Part shown: piece after piece, positions 46,035 to 58,400 of the stretch
How positions within the stretch are numbered: the first letter of the stretch is position 1
How the letters are laid out: every line of letters begins with the position of its first letter
Source of the DNA: Salminus brasiliensis
Taxonomy: Eukaryota; Chordata; Actinopteri; Characiformes; Bryconidae
NCBI RefSeq assembly: GCF_030463535.1
Contig: NC_132878.1
Span: 97,899,040 to 97,963,039, forward strand
Direction: 5' to 3'
DNA length: 64,000 nucleotides
Position numbers and translations under genes: made by a program
Notes under the pieces: generated by a model
Seen by the model: the letters and a program-made list of their open reading frames with translations, nothing else
The model's database searches: none
What the model was told of the DNA's origin: nothing

Positions 46035-46500
46035 TTAAAAATGCAGAACTACATATAACAAATACATGGAACTAAACATACTAAATAGAACTATACTAAA
46101 TAAACATAACTAAATATACTAAACATTACTGTACTAATAATTCATACACATGAATACATACACTAAATATACAGAAATATACAAAACTAAATATACAGAA
46201 CAGAATATACTAAATATTATACATTATACAGAACTAAACATCCATATTTCAATTTTACATTAAAAACAGTGTAAATATGTGATCAGTGAAAGATTGCTTC
46301 AGTGCACAACCTTCATGTTAAACCAGAGTTAATATTAACCACTGTGTACTTTTGGTGGTGTGGAATGTGAAGGGAACATAGAACACACACACACACACAC
46401 ACACTGATAAACATCAGCACACACTTTACAGCACTATTATAACTCAGCATATTCCAACACAAATGTGACCTATTTTTATTGATCTGACTTACATAAAGCT
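46035..46500. other. AT-rich spacer with an (AC)n microsatellite
   Basis: Repeated ACTAAATA-like words, then (AC)n at 46384-46403. It leads into the FTL-5 promoter area. Confidence 0.6.
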
Positions 46501-46813
46501 GTGTGCTTCTGAGACACAGTGAAAATGATTTCTGAGAGCTTCGGCAGCTTTACTTAAAAGTGAGTCTCAGATTTTTGATGTTTATTCAGTGTAATTGTGT
46601 TTAAATATAGTAAGGTAGAAAAGTCTAATAAATAATGTATGTTCATGAATGATTTTGTGTATTTACACACAAAAATGAACTAGGTAAATGTATATGAATT
46701 TTCATTTTATAGAAAATGGATCAACACATATTTTACCAGTTTGGAATTGTTGTAGTTTCATTGGTTTCATTGATGCCACATCTATTAAAGGTAAACATCT
46801 GCACTGCATACAT

Positions 46814-47590
46814 TTACAGTTGAAGTCAAAAGTTTAAATAAGCGTCAGTCAAATTCATTTAAATTTTTTGTGATGACTTTGTGATGGTCACTCTGTTGCT
46901 TTTATTTCGTTGTCTTTGAACTATTTCGTCACAACTTTGAAAGTGTGCTTTGTCCATTTGGAAGATCTGTCCCCAAGCTTTAACTTTCTGGCTGATGTCT
47001 TGAGATTTTGTTTCAATATCTCCACATAATTGCCCTTCCTCATAATAGCACTGGTGGAGCAACTTCACAATAGGGTCTAAACCTGTGCCTCATGGTTGGG
47101 TTGGTGTTCTTTGGCTTGCCAGCCTCTCTCTTGTTTTTTGGCCGTACATAATGGTCACTTTGGCCAAACAGTTCTACTTTTGTTTCATCAGACCAGAGGA
47201 CCAGAGGACATCCCAAAAGTAAGATCTATGTCCCAGTGTTCAGCTGCAAACTATATTTTATGGTGGTTGTTACAACCCCCACCTCATATCTAAAATAAGG
47301 TGGGGTACATGACGTGTCATTTACTAATATGAGCAGACAATCTGCAAAACAATTTAATTTCCTGTTTTAATTGGATTCATTTGTTTTTTCATTTCATATG
47401 TTCATATTTAGGCCTGGATGCATCTATTTAAAATACTAAAACAGGCACAACCTCAGATTAGTTCCGCACTACACAGATAAATAGATGCTGCCACCACCAT
47501 GCTTCATGGTGGGGCTGGTGTGTTTAGGCTTTTAACTTCTTTAGAGCAGTCATAGGTGTCTTGATGGCCTTCCTCATGTCTTGATGGCTT
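46814..47590 (-). mobile_element. Tc1-like remnants (Sleeping Beauty-like end) in FTL-5 intron 1
   Basis: CAGTTGAAGTCAAAAGTTTA resembles the terminal repeat of salmonid-type Tc1 elements. TTTCATCAGACCAGAGGACA and, at 47480-47590, CACCACCATGCTTCATGGTG are reverse-strand transposase motifs (KHGGGS). At least two decayed pieces may be joined. Confidence 0.65.
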
Positions 47591-48839
47591 CCAGACAGGT
47601 GTATTTATATTACAGTCACAATGAGACACATGCACTGCACACTGAATTAGGTCAGTCACAGTCAGGGGGTATTTATGCAATTACTTCTTTTACATTAGAT
47701 ATTTTTATTTAATTGATATTACTTTGTTTAAATTGGAGTAAATGCAGTTTTGTAGGAACTGATTATTTCCAGGTGTTAACTGATATGCAGATGATGTATC
47801 TTGTGCTATACATTTTTAATTATCTCTGAATAATTTAAATATCAAATTCAAACTGCAATGCTCAAACCTCTATAAAATGATGGCAGGATATTTTCAGGTT
47901 CAATTTTAAACTGTAAATGTAAGCTAAAGTCAGTAATTGTCAGTGCAGAAGACATTTAGCCATTTTTAGACATTTAGACATTTTGTGGACAAGTATTTAT
48001 TGAATGTCTGTTTAATAAAAACAAATACTTTTAAAGAACTTTTTCTTTACATTGTGTACAAATTACATAATGTCCCAATAGAAATGCTCTAAAATGACTT
48101 GGAATAATGACCTGGACTGTTTTACATTGACTTTAATTGAAAAAATTAGACATTTTTCTTCTTCTGTAATGCTGTTGTTTTTGGAGATACAGGCAGAAAT
48201 GAAGACAGTGATATGACAGTGCTTTTGAAATTATGTACAGTTCTCAGTGGAAAAGCCACACAGTCAACCTTGACTGAAAACCCTAATGCAGCACAGAGTA
48301 ATGCCAATAATGCTATAGATGGAAATACTGATTCACACTACTACCATGGGTCTTGTACCACAACTGATTGGCGGACAAACCCCTGGTGGAGGGTAGACCT
48401 GCTGGACGAGTACACAGTGACCTCCATCACCATCAATAACAGATGAGACTGCTGTCCAGAGTTCCTCAATGGAGCTGAGATACACATTGGAAATTCTTTA
48501 GATAACAATGGAAATAATAATCCATGGTGAGATGTCTTTCAGATGTTCCATATAAAACCTGTACTGAGAAACCATGTCTTTCCATTTTTCAATTTTTAAA
48601 AAAGGCCAACTGTTCCTTGCATTGCATCTGTTATTTAGGTGGCATGCTTTCTTTTTCAGGGTTGAGCTGATTTCTTCCATTCACTCTGGAAGATCCCACA
48701 CCTTCAGCTAGGATAAAGGAGTCTCAGGACGATACATCAATGTGATCATACCTAGAGAAAGGAGTATCCTGATTCTTTGTGAGGTTGAAGTCTATGTGTA
48801 TCGCACTCCGCATGGTGAGGATAGAAAATTACTCTTGAC

Positions 48840-50930
48840 TTAAACCCTGTGTTAACTTAGAAACAAGAGAGGAGGGGGGGAAACAAGGGTCCCATGACAC
48901 CCAAAATATTTTCAAGAGAGCCTCCTCACTTTCAAGGAGGTTCCAGACCTGAGCTAAATTGGAGAAATATATGAACTGCCTGGACCAAGGCAGCCTCGGA
49001 CTGGGACAAATCATAAAAGTGGGCAAAACAGCTCACCTACTCATCCCAACTCTGAGGTTCCTTGTAGTAAAAGCATGGGGTTTGCACCTGGTGAGGAGGT
49101 AGCATTGGGGGTAACATCACGTTATGGTGGTGCAATGACATCATCCAGTCCAGCAAACCCTCAATTTGCAACACATTGCATGCCCTGCTGACACTTTGGA
49201 TTCCAGGCTTCCTCCATGCTCTACCAGACATGTTTCTGCCAATCTTTTCCCTCGCTCACCCCTCGTCCCTTAACTCCTCCTCACTCTGTCCATCTTTCCT
49301 TCCCTTTCACTTCTCACTGTTCCAGCTGAACACCTCCCTCATTCTTTTCCATCTTTTTCTGATCCCAGCCTTTCCTTGGGCCTTCCCTGCCTCTTTCTTC
49401 ATCATCCCAACCCCCATACTTATCATCCCACCCCCTTGTTTATCAAACGCTTGCAAACCCTAAGTACTGGATACTGTTTTTTCTGCCATCTCCAGCTTTT
49501 GCTACACTTACTTTGCCTGTCACATATGCAGTACACATCAGCTATGAATGTCTACAACCTTTCCTTTTACCCCTGCCTGTTTTCGCTTCACATCTAATCT
49601 AAGACACTCGTAAGATGCCACCACACTTGACCCGCTTTTCAATAATGAAACAGGTTTCACACTTCCTTACACAAAATCCTCTTACTAAGTGGATTCCTCC
49701 CAGGACCATTTACTTGGTGCAGCTTCAGCTGCTTTCTGCCAGGGCTCCCAAACCACAATGTCTAACTACTTGGGTGCTAATCTTCCAAACATGTTATTGG
49801 AACATCCTGACTCAAATTCAATAACTAGACAATTTGCCTACTCTTCTTGGACCCCACCCCAAAACTTCTCCTTCTCCTTTATTCCCAGACCCCAGGAAAT
49901 CTCAACCCCTGTTGTACCTTTTACCAGTTTTAAAAGATATTTACATACTTCTAAAGTCTTTCTGGTAATACTTACTGGACCTCCACCCCAGTAAGGTAAT
50001 ATGTTGACCAAAGCCTTTAAGTTTTTCATTATTTCAATATATTTTAGCTTTTTAAATGGGGAAAGAACAGTGTCTCTAGCAGGGAGGGAATTTCATATCA
50101 AAGTAGCCCAAAAAGGACTGCCAAAGCAGAAAAAGCCTTTGGAGAGATCCACGGGTTGAGTATTTAGTACTTCTGCTTTAAATATGCCATCACCTCCCTC
50201 ACATATTGTCCATTCACAGGAGGGGTGGCTGATTTCCAATTAAATAAAAGCTAATAGCATTGATTACCACCTGATAACACAAGCTTGCAAAATGAGTGTT
50301 GTGATTTTGCCAATGTAACAACAAACTACTGTTGTCTAACTAACATGAATTGGTCATGCAAAAATAATCACAATGTCACATGTAGTTTAATGCTGTGTAA
50401 CTATGAATATTATTCTTATTCGCAAATAGCCTAAAAATGTCCCTGGTTATACCTAAACGTAACCATGATCAAACATAACAGTCTTTAAATTTCCAAACGA
50501 AATTATGACCCGCTTCATTTGGGAAGCTTACCCTACCAGCAATATTTGGACAGAGTGTTGCTCAACCAGAATGAAAAATTACATATATTTAACCCATTGC
50601 TTGGAACTGAGAAATGGTAAAACCTCATAACATTTAAGCCATTTAAGCAACATTTATGCTTGTAATGCATAGGTCATGGTTATTCCTTCAGACCCTTGTT
50701 CATTTCTTCAGAGTAGCCAGTTCCCTCTGCATGTTAGCCATGTCGCATTCCAAAGCTGCAATCAGATTGGAATGGCTCTCGGCTTAGAGGGACCACCCGT
50801 TTGGCTAGAGCCATGATCATCATGGCAAGTTTAATGCACTAAATGATTGGAAACTAATAAAGATACTGACATTGTAGGTTGTCTAAACAGCCCACTAAAA
50901 GTAATTAATCTCTCTTTGTTCCTGCATCTG
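48840..50930. other. Foreign stretch where FTL-5 exon 4 should be
   Basis: About 2 kb, strongly pyrimidine-rich at 49240-49480 and 49840-49990. A part (49120-49210, GCAATGACATCATCCAG and CTCCTC words) resembles 56865-56950 in intron 3 of FTL-6, so some may be the original intron. No transposase or reverse transcriptase was recognised and no F-type exon is present. Confidence 0.5.
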
Positions 50931-51119
50931 TAGGTGTGGTATGGTCACTTCCACTGTTGTGATTCCAGGAAGGAAGGAGTATCTCACACTGTGTGAGGTG
51001 GAGGTGTATGGAGTTTCTCTACTCTGAGGAACCTCTTGGCCTTTTTTTCTAATTCCATGTCAGGAAGCCGTGATTGCTCTTGACTGCTCTTTAACTGAAA
51101 TGCTCAGTTTTCTTTAACT

Positions 51120-51345
51120 AAATCTCATCAAATTTATTTATTTGCACTGATGTCACAAAGCAGATACAGAGTTATATAAATAACACAAATTAGCAACAAA
51201 AAATTAACCTGTAACCCAAATGAACAAAACAGAGATCACATTGCAGATGTGAACAAATTCCCTCAAAGCTGGAGGATGAAAGCTTAGAAGGAACCAAGAC
51301 TCAGAAGGGGGGACCTATCCTTCACTGGTCCTCTTACAAATGGCA
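51120..51345 (-). repeat. Fish dispersed repeat related to 21717-21900
   Basis: ATGTCACAAAGCAGATACAG and AATTCCCTCAAAGC..GAGGATGAAAGC follow the same order as the 21.7-kb copy. Diverged. Confidence 0.5.
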
Positions 51346-52214
51346 TAATCACCTGGTATAATTACACAACAATATATGTTTTCTATATCTTATTATTGAT
51401 TCAACATAACTGTTATAAATCCGAGAGAGACACACTTATTTGTAAGAATTGACTGAAAAAGTTTTACACTATACCCATATTTATATCCATGCACAGTAAA
51501 GCAGTTATAGTTACACATATAGTTAGGTAATGCCAGGTCCATGTTGGAATATTTTGTGTAGTCACAAATAAGCCTCGTTCCATATTTTTAAAAAGCCGAT
51601 TCTGGAACTAGTTGTAGTTCACTTTAGAACCACTAGAGATCAGAAGCATGTTATGTGTTCTGCAATTACGGATAGAAGACAGACCATTCTGACAGCTATT
51701 GTTCATTGTATATGAAACAAAGTGATATCTGCATTTATCTGTATGACTTTCATAGCACTGTGTGTATGTACTGATTTTTTCATTATCTACCATCACAGAT
51801 TTTTGGCAAATGTAACTTTCTAATACTAGAATGGATTGACTTTCCACTGTAGAAACTAAATTATATCTAACTCTTGGAAAATCATACACACAATAGGAAG
51901 CCACATTACATTACAGCTAAATTTCGAGTAAATATGCAGAACATGTTACAATAAAACCAAGAAGATTTAATTCATATTATAATTGAATTGGTATTTTTTT
52001 GAATTGGCATTTGTGTTTATTTTTTCAATAAACCTGTGGACAAGGGACAACTGTCTTCAGAGTCTTTATTTAAGAGAGCTTTATTTGTCTGTCAAGTTAT
52101 ATACAGCAAATTCCACAAGGCACAGTTGAAGTCCTGTACTCGTATACTCAACAATTGTCAACTTACCAATGGAAAGGGCGAAAGGGTGCTCTACTAAGTA
52201 GTAAAGGCACTTCT
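51346..52214. other. Spacer, nothing recognised
   Basis: AT-rich. A 98-codon open frame on the minus strand (51608-51904) has no known domain. Confidence 0.45.
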
Positions 52215-52435
52215 CATTAAGGGGTTGAATAATTCTGAGACTGCAGTCGTCATTGAAAGTGGAATTCTATGTTGAATTTGGAGAATACACTCGTTCTGCT
52301 CTTGTTCAGTTATTATTAGGGATCTTGTTTGCTTGGTTTATTTTGCAAACAGCTAAAAGTTATATATTTGTATATTTTGCTAGTAAACCTAATTTGCAAA
52401 AGAGGTTGAATAATTTTGATTGCAACTGTAATCAT
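52215..52435. repeat. Short element bounded by direct repeats
   Basis: GGGTTGAATAATTCTGAGAC at 52221 and AGGTTGAATAATTTTGATTG at 52402 are in the same orientation, each followed by CAGT/AACTGTAATCATT-like sequence. It may be a solo relic of a small transposable element. Confidence 0.4.
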
Positions 52436-52489
52436 TAATTTTTTTTTGCAGCTTTGAGATTTGTTTCATTATTCTAAGTTTATAATCAG

Positions 52490-52920
52490 CTTTGACCGCT
52501 GCAACTCTCTTCTGGCTGGTCTCTCATGACTGTTGTGTTGTCTGTCATTGATTACATTTATATTTACATTGAAGGCATTTAGCAGTCGCTCTTCTCCAGA
52601 GCGACTTACAGACAGAAAATAGCTGTAGCTAGTTTGCATTGGCTAGAATCAAAATGATACCTCTAAGCTTAGATAATACTAAACACAGTAGTCAGTATGA
52701 AGACACAGTTCTCTACATACACTTCACTTTAAGTGTAGAAAATTTGCTTGTCCTCAGTGGATCATAAAGGATGGCCTGTCAAGCTGAGTTGTACTTGAAG
52801 CTGGAAGGGCTCTTGGTACTGACACGGCTTTTAAACAATGCCATCAAGTACAATGGGGCTGGTCCATTCTTGGCTCTGTAGGCCAGTGTCAGGGGTTTGA
52901 CTCTGATACAGCCAGTAAAG
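52490..52920 (-). mobile_element. L2-like LINE fragments with 3' tail
   Basis: TGAAGGCATTTAGCAGTCGC and CAGAGCGACTTACAG form the tail; 52790-52910 carries TACTTGAAGCTGGAAGGGCT and CATTCTTGGCTCTGTAGGCC. A short GCTGCAACTCTCTTCTGGCT lies in the opposite orientation at 52497, so the region is rearranged. Confidence 0.75.
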
Positions 52921-53819
52921 AGAAAGCATCAGCCTGAACAATCTGTATAATATAAATGTTCTGAGGCAAGAATGGTCATGGACAGTTGGGTTAAACCACA
53001 AATATTTTCACTGTCTGCCTCCACCCCTGCTGCAGAGCATCTACAGTGAGAGCTGCTGAATTAAGACAACAAAGATTCTGACCTTAACCATCCCAAGCAT
53101 GAACCTTCCCTCTGTTACGGTCAATAAAGCTGAGACACCCCAGCCAGCACAGCATGGATGTGTTCAATTCCATCAGCAGCAGCAGCTCACCTGATTTACC
53201 ATCATTAAGCCCTGATTTACCACCAAACCAGGTGTTGATCTGAGGAGAACTCTAAATAATACTAAACTCCCATCTAGAGTCTAGTATCATCACTTCATAT
53301 CCATGGTGAGTGTCTGCAAACATACTACCACAACTGAAGATGTTTAGATCTGCATTTTATTTAAGCATTAAATGGCTATGCAGTACACATTGCCATATGC
53401 TCTATACCCCCTTTTTTACTATTGTTTTATGTGCGAAACAATATTGACATTTCTCTATGGCTTTATGAGCACTCTGTTAATTTTATACCTTGTGCAAATG
53501 TGGCTGTTTGGAATTATAAAAAAAGTTTTCAGAACAGTTCTCAGTTAAACACACACAGGCAGAGCCCTTCTGTGATTAAATATAATAAAGAACCCATATT
53601 ACTCAGTAAACAGAAGTCAACCCATATTTATTGGAATGTTTTAGTCCAAACTGTGTAAAATATTTCCTCTTTAAAACATGCAGTATGTTGTTTATTTTAT
53701 ATAATTGTTTAATTTATATGTTATAAACCTCAATTTATTCCACTTATCTACTGAAAACATTCTTCACAACTAGAGATTAATCAGATTGTCAATCTTGGTG
53801 ATTCACATTAATTCACACA
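52921..53819. other. Spacer, nothing recognised
   Basis: No gene supported. It includes a CAGCAGCAGCAG run at about 53182. Confidence 0.45.
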
Positions 53820-53945
53820 CAGGCCCTTCACCCTTTCTGCTCCCCAGACGCCACAGCAATGGCTATCCACTTGTCCCAGCAAATGTGTTTGATCACTAAT
53901 GTGAATGTATGTGTTCACTGCACGGTTTGGTTAAAGACTTGAATT
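53820..53945 (+). mobile_element. SINE fragment (family of 28931 and 31538)
   Basis: GGCCCTTCACCCTTTCTGCT and CCCAGACGCC..GGCTATCCAC, then GTGTTCACTGCACG.TTTGGTTAAA follow the 3' half of the SINE. Diverged. Confidence 0.65.
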
Positions 53946-54497
53946 AAGCAAAAATAGCTGACACTTTTAGGAGATAAAAACATCAACAACTAAAAATAAT
54001 AATAATAACAAGTTAACATAAATTCATTAATAATATATTATTTCTACAGTAATCTCAAAATGAGAAATATTCATTACACAACAGAGGATTTCAAACATTA
54101 TCTTGGTCAGATTTCACTTTTTTTGCAGTGTAATAAAACTGAACTCAAACAGAAAGTCACTTCACTTGACTTTAGCCTGACATTTCTTAGTTAGAAAGCA
54201 CTTGATGTCACTGATATACCATTAAAGAAGTTTGGTCAGTAGAAAGAGACAGGTCACACAGAGTTCCTAAAACACCAGGGTCCAATTTCCCAACAGGTTT
54301 GCAGAATTAAGGCAACCTTAATGGAAAGAAAGGGAGTGTCACTCAAAATAAAACAAATATTTGATCACAACCTATTGTTTAGTATAAAACCCCTCACATT
54401 AACACAGCCCTCACCCAAGCACACACCATACTGCACTGTTTTATAACTCATATCCTATTTTCTAACCATAAATGTGACCTATTTTATTGTTCGGTCT
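53946..54497. other. Upstream flank of FTL-6
   Basis: AT-rich. No gene or element recognised. Confidence 0.45.
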
Positions 54498-54577
54498 CAT
54501 ATAAAGCTCTGTGGGCTCCTGTGATGCTTCAGTAAAAGCGGTCACATCTTTGAGAGCTTCTGCAGCTTTACCTAAAG
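54498..54577 (+). promoter_or_regulatory. FTL-6 core promoter and untranslated first exon
   Basis: TATA box CATATAAAGCTCTGTGGG at 54498-54510. The exon ends GAGAGCTTCTGCAGCTTTAC, CTAAAG|GTGAGTCTCAG with the donor at 54578. FTL-5, FTL-4 and the orphan at 26200 share the GAGAGCTTC block, so this is a family promoter-exon module. Confidence 0.75.
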
Positions 54578-54795
54578 GTGAGTCTCAGATTTCTCTGACT
54601 CTGCAGTTTGTTCACAGTATGAATCCATTATATTTTTACATAATTATACATATTATTAGTCTGGGCCATAATTATGTGAAGACAAATGACTGATAATTAA
54701 TACATGGAATATTTAGCAGTTATATGATTCATGATTTTTATAAGCTCTCCACTTCATCCTGTTTTTTATTGCATACTCTTCTGTTTGCTTATGCA

Positions 54796-55343
54796 CTATA
54801 TGGACAAAAGTATTGAGACACCTTCTCATTCATTATTTCTTCAAATTCAAATCAAGGGTATTTTCCTGTTTTTGTTGGAGGAACTGTCTCTACCGTCCTT
54901 GGTAGAAGGCTTTCTACAAGATTTTGGAGGAGGAGCATTGCTGTGAGGGTTTGATTGTATTTAGCAACAAGAGCATTAAGGAGGTCAGGATGATTGGATT
55001 ATGATCACCACCCCACCTCATCATCCCCAACTTATCCCAAAAGTACTGATGGAGCTCCACCACCATCATTCCAGAGAACACAGTTCTTCCACTGCTCCAC
55101 AGCTCCTCAATGCTGGGGGGCTTTATACCCCTTTAGCCCATGCCTGGCATTAGGCAGCATGGTGCCAATAGGGTCATAATGTTTACCTGCTCCTGCAGAG
55201 AGTCATTTTCTATTGGCAGTACTTCTCTACAGGGACTTCACAAGCTGTGTGTGCATTTACACATTTGTGTCAGCAATAGGTGCAACTTAAAGTATTTGAT
55301 GCATTCATTAGAAGGGGTGTCCACAAACATTTCAGCTCTGATG
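54796..55343 (+). mobile_element. MITE-like element in the 5' untranslated intron of FTL-6
   Basis: The left end CACTATATGGACAAAAGTAT..GAGACACC pairs with the right GAAGGGGTGTCCACAAACAT; the outermost right end is lost. The interior is GC-rich and non-coding. A reversed fragment of the same family is at 44776. Confidence 0.78.
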
Positions 55344-55463
55344 TTTTTTTGTGTCTTTTTAGCTTGTTTTCAGACATTAAAGCATTTCACTGCATCTGTG
55401 TGTGACAGTGTGTGTGTGAAGTGTGTGTTGAAGAGTTAATATTGTGTATCATTGTTTAGAAAA

Positions 55464-58400
55464 ATGAATCATCACATATTTTACCTGTTTGGGATCATCA
55501 CTGTGACTGGTATTATCGATGCCACCCCTATAAAAGGTAATAAAACATATTTACATACAAAGCAGATTTTGTTAATGTTGCTTAATGCAAACAGGGCACA
55601 GTACAGCAGTGTGTCTCTTGCTCTAAAGTATTCGGACACTGACAGCTTAGAGGGTTGTGATTTCAGTTAGGCGTGGTAATGTTTAAGCAGGTTTTTGACT
55701 AAGCATAGAGCTGGTATTGTGCAGTAAGTCACTGCATCAGCTGAACCTGCATTTGTGCATCACCTTTTGGACCACAGTACAGAGGTTTGAAGATATTAGG
55801 AGATATGATGACAGTCACCTAAAGTGATGTAATGTGATGTAAGTGACAGTGCTTTTGCATTCATGTACAGTTCACTAAATCTCCACTTTTCTGTTCATTC
55901 AAGGCCAAAATCTCGCTCTCCGTGGAAAAGCCACACAGTCAGACTTGATTGACAACCCTTATACAGGACATGGACATGCCTATAATGCTATAGACGGAAA
56001 TACTGACTCACACTTCTACCATGGGTCATGCTCTGCGACTGATTGGCAACAAAACCCCTGGTGGAGGGTGGACCTGCTGGACGAGTACACAGTGACCTCA
56101 ATCGTGGTCACTAACAGAAGAGACTGCTGTTCAGAGTACATCAACGGAGCTGAGATTCATGTTGGAAACTCTTTGCAAAACAATGGAAATAATAATCCAC
56201 GGTAAGAAAAGCCTTGTAGATGTTTTGTGTAAAACCTCTCGTTTTTCACTTTTTGACAAGGCCAGCTGCTCTTTACATTGCATCTGTCATTTAGATGGCA
56301 TACATTCTTTTGTCAGGGTTGGGGTAATTACATCCATTCCACCTGGAAGATCCCAAACCTTCAGCTGGGATAAAGGAGTCTCAGGACGTTATGTCAATGT
56401 AATCATACCGGGAAATAACCGCGTCCTAATTCTTTGTGAGGTTGAAGTCTATGGCTATCCCACTCCACATGGTGAGGATCTTCTACATTAGATCATATGT
56501 TTTATATCCAAAGGTCAACTACATATGTGTGGAAATAAGGCAAGGCAAGGGGGGTGAATAGGTTGAGGCATGCGGTATATGTGCAGTGATTTTATCAGGG
56601 CTTATCTGATACAGGCAGGAGTCAAAAACAGGCAGGAAGATCAAATGATCATCAAAGACTGGACCAACTTAAATGTCTTTTCTTTATATACATTATTTCT
56701 ATCTTACCCTACTACCCAATTTGAAAGTGAAATTACCCAATCACACTGATGGGAACTCACCCTATCACTAGTAATGCCAGGAAGAAGACATGCAGCATCA
56801 CTAGGTAGCCAACGCAGCTCACCAGCTCTGATACAACACCCCTGAGAGAGCATGGTGGCACAATGACATCACCCAGACCTGCAGGATCTCCTCCAACACA
56901 CCATGTCCTCCTCTGATGCTGTGGGCTCCCGACTCCCTCCTCACTCTACACTCTTTTTGACAATTTTCATTGGGCTCCTCCCTTAACAGCATCTATAACA
57001 TTTACATTTTCTAGTAAACATTATCCAACAGGGTGTTGATGGTGACAAAGCTATGGCCTCAATTAAATGAGCACTAGAACTGTACTTTCATGTATGTACT
57101 GGTTGTGTTGCCTTTTTTGAGGAGTTATGTATTTTCATTGGACTTTTTATTTTCTGTCTAGGAGAGAATGTAGCACTGAAAGGAAGAGCGACACAGTCCA
57201 GCCTTTATGGATATTTACTCGCGTCCAGCGCCGTTGATGGAAACCGATATAGCCCTGGTACCTGCTCACACACTAACTTCGAGTTGAGTCCCTGGTGGAG
57301 ACTGGACCTTCTGAAACAACACAAGGTCTTCTCCATCTCCATTACCAACAGGCAGGATGTCTATGCTAAGAGGCTGAATGGGGCTGAAATCAGAATTGGT
57401 GATAGTCTGGAGCATAACGGAAACAACAACCCAAGGTAAACTGTTTTCAGCTTTAAGCAGCTCTAAAGAAGTTCCTTACTCATAAAGCTCTTCTAAAAAT
57501 GTTTAGTGGATATCTCACCCCTTCATCTCAATAGGATGCTGAGTTAAAAAAAAAGTATTTAAGTATTTGAACAACACTACTAAGCGACACATGTGTTTTA
57601 AGATAGACCCCTCATTAAGCTGAGCTGCTGTACATCTCACTGGTCACTCCATCTACAGAAGCTCGAAGCCCCTGTGTAGTCATGGATGATATGTTATCAT
57701 TCTCAAGTCATGTTGCAAACGTAACTCGGTCATACAGATTTCTCCTGTACAACATCCAGAGAATTCCACCCTTCCTCTCTAGAGAGTCGCCCAGGTGCTC
57801 GTTCAGTCTCTCGTCACTTCAAGACTTGACCACTACATCTCTCTTTTGGCTGGTCTCCCTCTGCGCACCATCAGACCCCTGCAACTTATCCAGAATGCAG
57901 CAGCACGGGTCGGGTCGTCTTCAACGTTTCTAAATTCAGCCATGTTCAGCTCCTCATCTGCTGCGTTCTCTTCATTGGCTTCCTGTAGCTGCTGCGCAGG
58001 TCATCAGATTCAGAACCCTGACTCTGGTCTACAATGCCAAGACTGGACCAGCCAACCCCTCTGTACTTGATGGCGATGGTCAAAAGCTGATCTGCACCGA
58101 GAGCCCTTCCAGCTCAGCTCGACCCGCCATCCTTTAAGATCCATGGAAGACAAGCACCCAGACTTTCTCTGTCCTGCACCAAAGTGGTGCGAACTATGCT
58201 TGCTGTCTACAAACCCAGACTGAAGACCCTCCTTATCCGAGAGTACTTGAGCGAAGAGTAGAGTATTAAGTCCATTTTGACTTGTGTTTAGTAGAGTCTA
58301 AACTTAGAAGTATCTTTGAATTCTAGTCTATTTAAACTACCTGAGGTCATTCTTGAGTAAACAGTGAAGCACTTTTGTAAGTCGCTCTGAAGAAGAGCGT

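Larger units (their letters stand above)
46716..51027 (+). pseudogene. FTL-5: fucolectin pseudogene, mosaic, D2 exon 4 lost
   Basis: Leader 46716-46790 starts MDQHIFYQFGIVVV. Two extra bases shift its frame and make it 75 bp (phase 0, not 1). D1 exons are 48241-48526 and 48660-48814. A deletion has moved the acceptor (GTACAG) straight against CTCAGTGGAAAAGCC. The exon reads [16 protein letters not shown] and then a TGA at 48444 where intact genes have Gly. A TAG at 48709 replaces Trp in exon 3. D2 keeps only a shrunken exon 5 (50934-51027) that lacks the segment from CGVVTSTG to GRYI; exon 4 is absent. The fucose His is Thr and the second Arg position reads Phe. An untranslated exon ends at about 46559 (TTAAAA|GTGAGT). 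It was most like FTL-6. Confidence 0.92.

Noticed and set aside
57240-57260. Loss of the fucose-binding His in FTL-6 D2, because HGTC has become PGTC
   Set aside because: Counting the motif spacing (26 residues to the Arg) puts the binding His five residues further on, in SHT, where it is intact. The His before GTC is not the sugar ligand in the published motif.
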